A stretch of DNA of 64,000 nucleotides. Origin: Lingula anatina. Its lineage: Eukaryota; Brachiopoda; Lingulata; Lingulida; Lingulidae. The translations under genes and the position numbers were made by a program. The DNA lies in contig NW_019775489.1 in assembly GCF_001039355.2 (NCBI RefSeq), positions 149,193-213,192 on the forward strand, read 5' to 3'. The notes under the pieces are model-generated. The model worked only from the letters and a program-made list of their open reading frames with translations, was not told the origin of the DNA and ran no database searches. Positions within the stretch are counted from its first letter, which is position 1. Every line of letters begins with the position of its first letter. Positions 9,981 through 20,296 of this stretch are shown in pieces.

Positions 9981-10400
9981 TTACCAAGCATTTACCAGAT
10001 AAAGCAAGTGAGCCAGCTGCAGTATACCAATGAGCATCTGCTAGATGGCCAGTTTGAAACCAGCGTATGCAAGGATGTACCTGATTTAATCAGAGCCAAA
10101 TAAATACAGTCAAGGCACACATCTAGCCATCAGTACAGCCTATGGATTCAGGCCTCCAGTAGTGAAACTAGACCCATCAGTGGCTGGTACTGTCAGTGTA
10201 CATGTAAAGTAGGTGCCCAGACAGTTGGAAGTTGTGCACAAATCACTTCAGTCCTGTGGTATATGGGGTTTGCCATGAGGCAGGGATACAATCGAAAATT
10301 ATGTTGTGGAGAAGGCTGTTTGGATGCCTCACATAAACCAATATCAAGTGGTAGCAGTATTAGCGAGGCAGAAAGTGTTTCTGACAGCACATCTGATTAA
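9981..10400 (+). pseudogene. SWIM-type zinc-finger-like protein fragment
   Basis: One frame from 9981 to the TAA at 10,400, interrupted by one TAA (after DLIRAK). It reads SRHTSSHQYSLWIQ, then WYCQCTCKVGAQTVGSCAQ and VLWYMGFA, ending in a Ser/Glu-rich tail. The CxC spacing followed by a Cys plus His/Gln resembles a SWIM zinc finger (CxC...CxH), with the last His replaced by Gln. It lies just downstream of the YqaJ relic in the same orientation, so both may come from one invertebrate repeat family. No intact start is visible. Confidence 0.5.
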
Positions 10401-11330
10401 TTATCTATTGTTTCTTACACATTTTTATTCTATACAAGGTCTATATCACATACAAAATCATATGAAGTCCTTTTAGGTGATTTAATTTCATTGTCATACA
10501 AATTATTGGCCATAACTGTTGCTATGTATACTACATTTTCATTCAGTTTTTAATTTTACCTTATCATTATTTTGGGACAATTTATACTAGTTTATTTTAT
10601 GGTAAATGGAAACATTCCAAACAGCTATTAAGAGTGCTTTTACAAATGTTTTTATTTTTTTTTATTTTTTTATTATTATTATTTTTTTTTACCGTAATAG
10701 CTTTTTGTTTTGCAATGGCGATGGCATGGATAGACAGAACAATCAGAATATATACAAGACACCTACAGTGTCTGTATATAAAAATCCATATGGAGACCAT
10801 TTCAATCTAGTTTTTGAAGGTATTAGCATAAGCATTAAAGAAGTTTATTTGTTACATTAAAGGCAGAGGTAAAATTATAAGCAGAAACAAACATATATAA
10901 CCCTAAATTCACTAATCCAAAGCTAGCCCCACTTATTTCATTTCATTTCAGGCACCACTGGGGTTTCTGGAAAGACCCATAAAGCCTGTATAGAAGAGAT
11001 GCCATGGAAGAAACAGACCTCTGGGAAAACCAAAGCAGTGAGTCTTAGTAGTGAATTTTACTTCCACTTAAGTTTATGAAAGTCAGTTTTAATTATAAAT
11101 AATTACATTTTTTTTACTCATCATATATGAGAATTACAGCGATTACAGAGATTATTACGATAAAAATTAAGTGCGAATATCCACTGGTCTTGAATCAGTC
11201 GATTCTGGACTTCACACCTGAACGCACCTGAGAAGACAACATCAAAAGTCCATCATCTTTTCAACAGTCTAACTATAAACTTGCCTTATAAACGGTCTGA
11301 TAACTGAACTTGCCAGGAAACCATCACCTT
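10401..11330. other. Non-coding stretch; one possible short exon near 10,950-11,040
   Basis: Mostly AT-rich with a T-run at 10,640-10,690. Positions about 10,952-11,039 are bounded by CAG and a GTGAGT-like donor and read GTTGVSGKTHK, but have no recognised family. Nothing else supported. Confidence 0.3.
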
Positions 11331-11340
11331 ATTGCACATT

Positions 11341-11529
11341 GGGAGGTGGGAGGCCGACGTACAGCATCAGCTGGAAGAAGGCAAGCAATGGCACATTCAT
11401 GTATACAGGAGAATTTATGACAAATAACTGAGTGATAATGAGATTGAAAGAAGTGGCCAGGAGTGCGCTGACAAAATGAAGAGGGTAAAAACTCTACAGA
11501 AAAGCTAGAGATATGAACAGGTAAGTCAA
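11341..11529 (+). pseudogene. Myb/SANT-like (trihelix) DNA-binding domain fragment
   Basis: The frame reads RWEADVQHQLEEGKQW, VYRRIYDK, a stop, then LSDNEIERSGQECADKMKRV and KTLQKS, ending in a GTAAGT donor at about 11,530. The conserved Trp at the start, Arg-Ser before Cys, and CxxKxK fit the Myb/SANT-like fold used by many transposon accessory proteins. Two in-frame stops show decay. The next exon could be the frame at 11,735-12,076. Confidence 0.4.
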
Positions 11530-11734
11530 TCTGTTGCACTCCCATTGTGTATTGACTTAATTTTTTTTGCCTCACACATGGTACTTGTTCTGTTATTTGT
11601 GTGACACAGCAGTATATAAGCAGTGTCAGTGGCGGATAATTTAGACACACTTCTAGACAAATGAAGAAGGTCTCCAATAAAGCTGTCATGCTCAGAATTT
11701 TTTTCTGAAATGGAACAGATTTTCCAGATATTTC

Positions 11735-12076
11735 ATTTTCTTTATTAACAGCTTGCCTGCAGTAAGCAGTGATGAATTGTTAGGACTGGAGTACCTGTTC
11801 AACCCGAGAGCACAGAGAACAATTGAAATTAAAGAGCTGGATGATGATGATGGATATGACAGTGATTCACAGGACGCAGGCCCTGAAAGCATTACCACCA
11901 TTCTTCCACCACATATTGTTTTGACTTGCAAAACTGCTGCCGAGGAGATAGAAACTAGTTTTGGAAATTTTTTAAGCCCTTTAGACAATTTCATTGATGA
12001 TGTAAAAACTGCTATGAACCTAAAGGGCGATGAAAGACTGTCCCACATCCTGTATGCAGATCAGGGTTCCCGTTAG
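11735..12076 (+). pseudogene. Unrecognised acidic protein fragment, possible exon
   Basis: An open frame of about 110 codons with an acidic patch (KELDDDDGYDSDSQD) and a helical C-terminal half rich in hydrophobic heptads (FGNFLSPLDNFIDDV). I do not recognise the family. It follows the SANT-like fragment on the same strand and could be its downstream exon. Codon use looks protein-like rather than random, but no homology can be claimed. Confidence 0.3.
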
Positions 12077-12610
12077 AGCAATTTTTGTGCATCCCTGACA
12101 CTGTTTTATCAAAACTGACCCCCAATTTAAATTGTCAAATGGACGCACATTTATTTAGTCCTCAGTATAACATTATCTACTTGTTTTTTGTAAATGTCAG
12201 TAAAGGTCAGAAAGTTCCATTCGTGACATTCTTTAAATGACCCTGGTCACCTACACTTTTCACATGATAAGGTCTGTCATTAATAGGGATCGTCTGGTGG
12301 TTTAGTTGTATGAACAGAATCCACACAAAATCGAGGAGCAGATGGAGAGGTTAATGAGAGGGGCCAAAACTGGAAGAGTTTAATTTTGGTGCTGCCCTTG
12401 CAAAATTTAAAGCTGACAAAAACAGAAGGAAGTAAAAAATAAACTGATAAAAATAACACTTATGACTTTTGTTGTTTTTATTGCTTCTAACATTTATTTC
12501 AATGTTATTTCAAACATAAATTCTTGACCCCTAAATTTTGAAAATGACCCCTATTTTTAAAAAGTGGGGGTCAAAATGACCCTTATGTGCAAAATCTAGT
12601 TGAAACCCAG
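12077..12610. repeat. Probable unclassified interspersed repeat with repeated GACCCCTA/TGACCC words
   Basis: The stretch begins GGGTTCCCGTTAG and ends TTGAAACCCAGC, a short inverted pair of ends. Inside, TGACCC, GACCCCTA and GGGGGTCAAAATGACCC words recur. No ORF. Superfamily unknown. Confidence 0.35.
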
Positions 12611-13965
12611 CATGACCTGGTATTGTTCTCAAACACAAGTGATGTCTTGCAAAATTCATTGTCACACCTTGAAAAATAATGCAAAAATTGGCAACTCCAT
12701 GTAAATGAGAAAAAGTGCAAAATAATAATATTCAATAAAGCTGGAAAAACAGACCTGCACATAAAATTTACAATAAAACATCCTGGAAAACGTTAAGGAA
12801 TATTCTTATCTGGGCATCACCTTCACCAATAAAGGTAACCTTAAGACAGCAATATTAATGCACAACCTAAAACAAAAGCAATGAAGGCCATGTTTGCACT
12901 AAAAAGAACTTTATCCTCTCAAAACAGATCTACTCCAGTATTAAAAATAAAATTGTTTGATAGAACTGTTAAACCAATTTTACTATATGGTGGTGAGGTG
13001 TAGGCTCAGGAAATTGTAAAACAAAAATCACTGAACCTTAATTAAATCAACAACATGCTGTTTGAGCAAATTCACTTAAAGATTTGCAAATGGTTATTAG
13101 GAGTGCAAAAAAATTCCAGTAACAATGCCTGCAGAGCAGAACTGGGTAGATACCCAATCCTTACAGATATAATTAAATCCGTGCAAAAATACTACATCAT
13201 ACCTGAAAATTTTTTCAATACAAGAATATTGAAACAAACATTTAACGAAGAGAAACTCCTGAAAATAGATAATTGGACTAAAGCGGTGGCAACATTTAGA
13301 CAGAAATGGGGAATTCAACATTGGGATGAAACATATGACCTAGAAAAAGAAATTACCTAAAAACTGAAGGTCTCTTTTGGGAAGATTTGAGCAAAGAAAA
13401 CTAAAATAAACTGCGCACTTATAAAATACTAAAAAACTCATATGATCTCAAAAAATACTTAATAATTAGTGCTACAAGCTCAGACAAAAATACATTGCGG
13501 AAATGAAAATAAGTGACCATGAGTTGGTGATAGAGAAGAGCAGGCACATCAAAATCCCTCTGGAAGAAAGAACCTGCACACATTGTAAAACAGAAATAGA
13601 GGACGAGAAACATTTCTCCCTCACTTGCATCAAGTACCAAACAGAACAACAAAGCATGCTAAATTCCCTCCCAATTACTGAGAGACCGAATTTTGAATTA
13701 GCAGGCAGTGATCAGAAACTATTTATCCTCCTAAACCTTCAAGATCATAAATCACTTAAGGTAATATCGCAATATATTCAGTTAGCAGCACAATGAATAA
13801 GTACCCATCGCATTAACTTTTAGCTTTGATAGATATTTGATCCTTTATCTTATCTTTATCTATTATTTATATTTTTGATGTAAGCATAATATAGTATTAG
13901 AAGTAGCTTAGACAACAAACATTGTTAAATTGTAACACTTAAAGCTTAATAAATTATTATTATTA
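12611..13965 (+). pseudogene. LINE (non-LTR retrotransposon) 3' end: RT thumb and C-terminal zinc knuckle
   Basis: Decayed frames carry LINE RT downstream motifs. KKCKIIIFNKAGK lies near 12,715, KLFDRTVKPILLYGGEV near 12,950-13,005 and the thumb stretch ICKWLLGVQKNSSN...AELGRYP in the open frame 13,055-13,360. The frame 13,503-13,796 ends with ERTCTHCKTEIEDEKHFSLTC, a CxxC...HxxxxC knuckle typical of LINE ORF2 C-termini. Several frameshifts separate the pieces. The 3' end runs into TTATTATTATTAA, a usual LINE tail. The 5' part is missing. Confidence 0.75.
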
Positions 13966-14690
13966 ACCCCCCCCTCCAAAAAAAAAAAAAAGCCTTCATA
14001 CATTATTTAACATTACTCTTATAGCCAATGCCTGTATCTTAATTTTAAACTGTTTACTATAGGACGTATGAAGTGCAAATTCAGTACAAAGCTTTGAAAA
14101 AGTCGAGGCTCTCAGCTGACACTGACTAATGCACAAAGAGATGCTGTGAGTGCTGCACCGAATGCTCTGAAAGAACATGATTAGCTACCTCAGAAGTTTA
14201 CCACTGCATACAAATTCTCTGGGGCAACACTCTATATGGTCGCACAAAAAGGGACAACTTGCAAGAAGCAGGTAAAGTACGTAGTTACTTCAGCTTTCAG
14301 TTCAAATATATTCGACCGATCATTCATCCTTTTTATTCTATAGAACATTGGCATTTTTGTGTGTCTGAAAATTACGCACATGGGTACTTTATACAATGCC
14401 GTTAATGCCAAGGCCTACCACCTGAAATGTAATTTAAAAATCTTTGAAATCTTATATACATGTATATATTATATATTTCATATGATACAGTGAATTTTCT
14501 TTAGAAACAATTTGTTCAATCGTATCAAGGGTTGTCATAATTATTACCTTTTGAAAGACGTGAATTTTATCATCCCTACATAAAACCATAATGATAAGAA
14601 AACCTCTCATCTGGGTAAATTCCATAGTTCCAGAAATTGATTTTATAAGCAATGTTGATATTTGCAAAATATTTTTTTTGTCTTTGTCTT
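13966..14690. other. Non-coding stretch with C- and A-runs
   Basis: CCCCCCCC and A13 runs at 13,967-13,992, followed by sequence without recognised coding similarity on either strand. Confidence 0.45.
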
Positions 14691-14693
14691 CAG

Positions 14694-15757
14694 ATTCACT
14701 GCTTTGTACACATGGTAGAGAAGGCCTGTCATAACTGGTTTGCAGTTTTATTCCTGCTCGAGGAATCTGTATGCCAGTTGAAAACCAAAGTAGATGGTCT
14801 TCAAGAAAATTCATTCGTTCTGATGCCAGGTGCTACCACTGTGGACCTACATGTTGTATTACTATGTTCATGCCAGATTTATCTGAACGAATTCAGCAAT
14901 TGTTCGGCAATATGACTTTAGCATGGCAAAGGCAGGAAAGAGCTTATATGTGACAGGAAAATTGCTCCCCTTAAGAGCCTTATTAGACATTATGCTAACG
15001 AAGGACACGATGTCATTACAGCCAGCGACATGCACATGGCTCTGTCATCAGCTGGGGGGGTGGGGGGTGGGGGGGGGGGGAGGGTAAGGGGCTGCTATGC
15101 AGCTGTTGAAGAAATCAATAAAGATGCACAGTCTACTCAAAGGGTCACTTGGCCTGGAATCACCACTTTCGGCAACTTTACTTATTCTGAAGAAGGGCAC
15201 ATTCAGTGTTGGAAAGCATACAGTGTAGAGGAGGGGGTTACTTTCAAAAAGGGAGCCCTTGACAAATTTGGCAGAGCACAGGGGGCTACCAACTGCCACA
15301 TTCTTACTGAATACACAACTCCTTTAGTTAGATCAGGGGTAACTGGTTGGAGATCTAGCCATGATGTGGAATTCCAATGTCCTGAAGACAGCTGCATAAA
15401 AACCTTCAACTGCGACATGGAACTCAACCACACTGCTTTTGGCCAGCACTCCATGGAAATTAGAACGGAAACTGTTTGTGACAGAATTAAGGTCAGATGG
15501 GCAGAAAAGTGGGGGGAAGTAAGAGTGGCTAGAGTTGTAGGAGTGACAGGTGCTGTGTCAGGTAGTTTAAGCTTAGAAAGTGTCCCTGTTGGTTGGGCAC
15601 TGAGGCAAGCAAAGACAGCGAAGCATAGAATTAGCCAGCCAGCTGTGTGGCCGTGTTTTGCACGACCATTTTTCATGAAACAAGGTCAGTTTTTCAAATC
15701 ACGGCCCACAATGAAGCTGTGTATTTTCAATACATTATTTACTCACGATATATAATA
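14694..15757 (+). pseudogene. Decayed C2H2-finger-containing invertebrate protein of unknown function
   Basis: A CAG acceptor near 14,693 precedes coding-like sequence in two frames (CYHCGPTCC; LSERIQQLFGNMTLAW). The frame then shifts and continues as APLKSLIRHYANEGHDV, GCYAAVEEINKDAQS, WPGITTFGNFTYSEEGHI and RVWKAY-like steps to 15,757. A zinc-finger-like block lies at about 15,370-15,440: FQCPEDSCIKTF...HTAFGQH. This order matches an uncharacterised, repeated invertebrate protein family I recall only by pattern. A G-rich run (15,053-15,083) replaces several residues, and frameshifts show it is dead. It may be a transposon gene. Confidence 0.45.
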
Positions 15758-15789
15758 CATGAAATCATGTTTAAAACGCATCTGAACGT

Positions 15790-16257
15790 CATCTGAACCA
15801 CGCAGGTTAACAAGAAACTCTTTTGAAAACAATTTTATACTCAAATCACTGTGAAATAGACAGAAAATGCAACAAATTCTATGGAGACCGGGCTTTTACT
15901 GTTTATGCTCCAAAATTGTGGAACAAATTGCCTTTTAGTATCAGAGCTGAAAGTGACTATAATACTTTTAAAGCCTGTCTTAAAACTCATTAAAGAATTT
16001 AAAGAATTTTATGGTTAGTGTTCCTTTAAACCTTTGTTGTTTATCATTTATTAAGAGTGAGCTTGGGTTAATTTTAGTAGTATTTTAAAGTTATATCAAT
16101 AAATTTTCTCTGCTTTCTTTAATTAATTTTATCAGTAAATGTTAAAGTATTTTAGTATTGTTATTTTTAGACTTTTTAAATTATTTGTAAAGTGCACTGA
16201 AATGTAAAAAATGGAATGCGCTATATAAGAAATAAATATTATTATTATTATTATTAG
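15790..16257 (+). pseudogene. LINE 3' terminus with (ATT)n tail
   Basis: About 15,880-15,990 encodes YGDRAFTVYAPKLWNKLPF followed by FKACLKTH and a stop. This is the very common C-terminal end of L2/CR1/Crack-type LINE ORF2 proteins. The 3' UTR ends in GCGCTATATAAGAAATAAAT and an (ATT)n tail at about 16,230-16,257. It is a 5'-truncated insertion, as usual for LINEs. Confidence 0.75.
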
Positions 16258-16585
16258 AAAAAAATCGTTCCCTGGGTAAACAAAAAATGGCCATGTTTGG
16301 CTCAGTTCGGAAATAACGGCTGTGCGCATGCACGGGACAAGTTGTTGTTTCCCGTTTTGATGGTGGCCTTTTTCTGAAGTTTTCATCTATAGGACTGCGG
16401 CATGACCACGTCAAAAATGAAAAAAAGACAATTATACAGATAGGAAGTTTCTTTTCTAATTCAAAGGACAAGGTAAGGATTGAAAATTCAATTATGAACT
16501 CCATTCTGAGCAGGTTTTTATCTCCGAATAATAGTGCCAGCACAAGTATTTTTTTTCCGGAAATTTTCCACCCGGCATGATCTTA
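16258..16585. other. Non-coding flank left of the Harbinger insertion
   Basis: No recognised coding sequence. The last three bases (TTA, 16,583-16,585) are the left copy of the Harbinger target duplication. Confidence 0.5.
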
Positions 16586-16750
16586 AGGGGCCCGCACACG
16601 GTGAGCATTTGGCGCGCGCCACTTGCGCTGTGCAAAATGCTCATGCTCCTCAGCTCCCCGCAAACGCTGCGCTCTTTGCTCAGCAAAGGTGCCTCCCGAC
16701 CCGCCCCTATCGGACGTACCGTAAACTGTGGGATCATGTGATTAGTCAAA

Positions 16751-19700
16751 ATGGCTGACGCCGAGTCTGATTCTGAAGTGGAAGATGAGGTGCTACTTCT
16801 TTTGTTGTTGTTGCGCCGACGCAGACGACGGAGGGCAGCAAGGCGCCAAACATGGTGCAGGCCATGGATATTGAGGAGAAAGAGGCAAGGAGCCTTTAAC
16901 AATCTAGTGAGACAGCTGGACATGGAGGACCATGAGCAGTTTCGCTTATTTCATCGATTAGATAGGGAATCCTTTCAAGACTCATGTTGAGCCCTACATA
17001 ACAAAAGAGAACACAGTCATGCGGTCTTCAATCTCCGCCAGCGAAAGACTTTCCCTCACACTGCGTTTTCTTGCAACAGGTAAGTAGGTGGCCTACTATA
17101 CTGTAGCCTGGCAAAATTATATTATATTATATCATACTCTTTTTTTAAGACTTCTTTTGACAACTAATTAGGCAGGGGCGTATTTATTACCATGAATTTT
17201 ATACTAGGCCCCTATTGATAGCTAAAAATTAAAATATAACGATAGGCTCATTTCACATTTTGTTGTAGACAGTGGTTGGGTTTCTATATTAACCAGTTTT
17301 TTTTAATTTAATCAAATTATTATAGCCTAATTAAGGCTAAATAACTGCAATTCTTCACTTAAACTAGTTTAGTTTCTCTTATCACAATTATACAAGGCTA
17401 TTGGGCCTGCACTGTGTATTTCTTGACTTCTGTTTCAGGAGAATCCTTTCAGAGTCTGGCGATGCAGTATAGAGTTGGAGATCGAACAGTTTCCAATATT
17501 GTTGATGGGACTTGTCAGGCACTGTTCATTTCACTAAAAGATGAAACACTGAAGGTAGTTTTTATTACAATTTCTTTAATTAGATATCAATGCTTTAACA
17601 TCTAAGAAAACATGGAACACTAAACAACAACTGACTTAGATTAAAATTTGATGCAATAATACTTGACAAGTAGACTTAACAGCAAAATCAGTACCAAATA
17701 TTAACAAACAGAATAAAAAATAACTTTGCACAACAGGTAACATGGTCTACTTCATAATATAATATATATGCAGGGAAGAAAACAGCATAATGTAAACCAC
17801 ATTCTTACATGTATTTCTTACAATGTGTAAACCACATTCTTACACGAATTTCTTACAATGCGTGAATGAAAATTACTTAACACTATGTCATACTTATTTA
17901 TTGTACGTTTAGGTACAGAGACCTCGTAAATGTTACTAAAACCCCTATTTACAGTGTTTGATGACATTATCTTACCTGCAACTGACATTGATAACTGGCA
18001 CTGATACAAATTACATTGCTAAACAGTTTAAATACATGTAAACAGGGCCCGCTAAAATACTGCATAATTTTTCACAGATTTCCTTTTAGTGGCTATTATT
18101 TATATATGTGAAATGAGGAAATCCACCAGTCATTCATATTCTTAAACTATAGTTGTACATCTGTGTTGTAAGAATCTTGTTCATTAATCATCATTAAACA
18201 AATACAAGCTTAACTTTATATTCCGTATTCAAGGTCATTAAAGGGAAAAATACAGCATAGCTTCAATAAAAAAAAAAAAATAATAATGCACAAAGAAGTT
18301 CAGCTTGTATTTGTTTCTGAATATCTGTGTAACATTGCAGAATTTGTTGTTAAGCATACTAGTAATGTATTATTAAAGCCCAAAAAGTGGTTATGAAAGG
18401 CCTTCAGGTCTTCATCTATTCACAGTCACACCTTAAAATTGCCAATATTTGAAATATCAACATTTTACAAGAAACAGTAAAACTTTTAGAAAATTGTCCA
18501 AACATGTTGATTTTCGAACTCAACCTTTATTTTATGAATATTGATCACTCCTGTAAATTTGAAGACAATAGACGATTGGTTTTTCTTTAAATATGTTATC
18601 AGTACTGCATATATGCTAAAAAAAAAAAAAGAGAGAAAAAACAGCATAACTTATAGGAAAATGGTCAGATCAAGCCAATTTTTTTAATTTGACCTGTGTC
18701 TTATGAATATTCATCAGTTCTGCAAGTTTAAAAACAAAACGTCAATTTTTTTCACTTATTGTGTAATAAATGAAAGTGCATTGGGATGAATGATGCAGGT
18801 GACTGCTAAAAAGTGTCCTTGAGATACTTATAACTGAAAGAATGAGTCCACTTGAGATGTAGGGGTGCTGCTTCTGATACTTGGTGTCCCAGCACTTGCA
18901 CTTGATGTATGAGAACTATTATGCACTTGGGAATGCCATATATTTGTGTATTGGTATCCCTGCTGTTGATATGGTTCTGGGACCTGTGACAACATCTGAC
19001 TTTGGGGAACATTAAAACTGACTATAGGACAGTGTGCCTGACTGTGCTTGAAAGAGGATCAAATTTATTCTATGTTGAGCCAAATGGCGAGTTTGTGCAT
19101 CCAGCTCGGCCAAACTCTGTATGACATACTCTTCAAAACTTTCAGTGGGACTCTTTTTATCACTGGTTTCCTTTTTCTTAGCGGCTCTCTCTGAAAGTGA
19201 CTGAGCCAGGCCTTTGATGAGCTGATATTCTTCATCAGCCTGCCGTTTTCGTGCCCTATTATTAGGTGCCTTTATTTGCTGCTTTGTTGACTTCACTTGC
19301 TTTTTTATGCCACCCTCTTGTTGGTCAGAATCGTTGTCATCATCTCCATCTGCTACATCCACATCTAAAATTGATTCATCATCAAGTTCTGTGCCATCAT
19401 CTTCATTTGATTCCTGAGATGCCTGAAAAAATAGAGTCAAGTATTAAAAATTAAATGAATGTACTCATTTTTTTTTCTAGACGCCAACATCACCTGAGGA
19501 TTGGAGAAAGATAGCCAATGAGTTCTACCAGAGATGGAATTACCCATGCTGTGTAGGAGCAGTGGATGGAAAGCACATTGCCATTAAACAACCAGATGAC
19601 AGTGGCTCCGAGTACTTTAATTACAAGCACTTCTTCAGTGTGATACTTTTAGATGTAGTTGATGCTAATTATAAGTTCATTTATGTGGATGTTGGTGCAC

Positions 19701-20296
19701 CAGGTAGAGCTGGTGATGCTGGAGTATTCAATGAGTCGACAATTAACAGGGCTTTGCTGGACAATTCAATCAACCTGCCACCCCCTGTGCCACTGGAAGG
19801 GATTGCAGAATCGAACATTTCCTATCATTTAGTAGGAGATGATGCATTTTCTCTACAAATGACCATGATGAAGCCCTACCCACATAGAAATTTGGACAAG
19901 AAGAAGAGAATTTTCAACTACCATCTCTCAAGGGTAAGACGTGTTGTTGAGAATTTATTTGGGATCCTGGGAAACAGGTTCAGAGTATTCCTAACTCCAA
20001 TAAATTTGAATCCTGACAAGGTCACCAACCTAATTCTAGCTGCCTGTTGTTTACACAACTATATGGTCGACAAGAACAAGCACACATACCTAAATGTTCT
20101 TGATGTTGAAACTGGTGAAAGTCACGAAATTGCAGTGGGAGTATGGAGATATGATAAACAGTTGATTGGAATACAACCTGCACAGGGTCGTAATGCAACA
20201 AATGATGCAAAAAGACAGAGAGAACTATTAACATCATACTTTTCATCTGAATATGGCGCTGTTCCATGGCAAGAAAAATTATTGGGACTTGAGTGA
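16751..20296 (+). CDS. HARBI1-type Harbinger transposase, three exons, one frameshift in exon 1
   Basis: Predicted exons are 16,751-17,079, 17,439-17,554 and 19,481-20,296, all with GT-AG borders and matching phases (ATG at 16,751). Exon 1 encodes an acidic start, a Leu run, an Arg run and the family's GAFNNLVRQL / FRLFHRLDRESF stretch. The frame is then lost near 16,975-16,990 before HVEPYITKENTVMR. Exon 2 gives GESFQSLAMQYRVGDRTVSNIV (helix-turn-helix). Exon 3 carries the DDE_Tnp_4 catalytic core: GAVDGKHI (D), VDVGAPGRAGDAGVF (D) and RRVVENLFGILGNRF (E). Total about 420 codons, usual for the family. The exon-1 shift could be decay or a sequencing error. Its second intron contains an exon of the antisense MADF gene. 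Confidence 0.85.

Noticed and set aside
15048-15676. Minus-strand frames opposite the C2H2-like relic
   Set aside because: Shadows of the plus-strand frame, with no similarity of their own.
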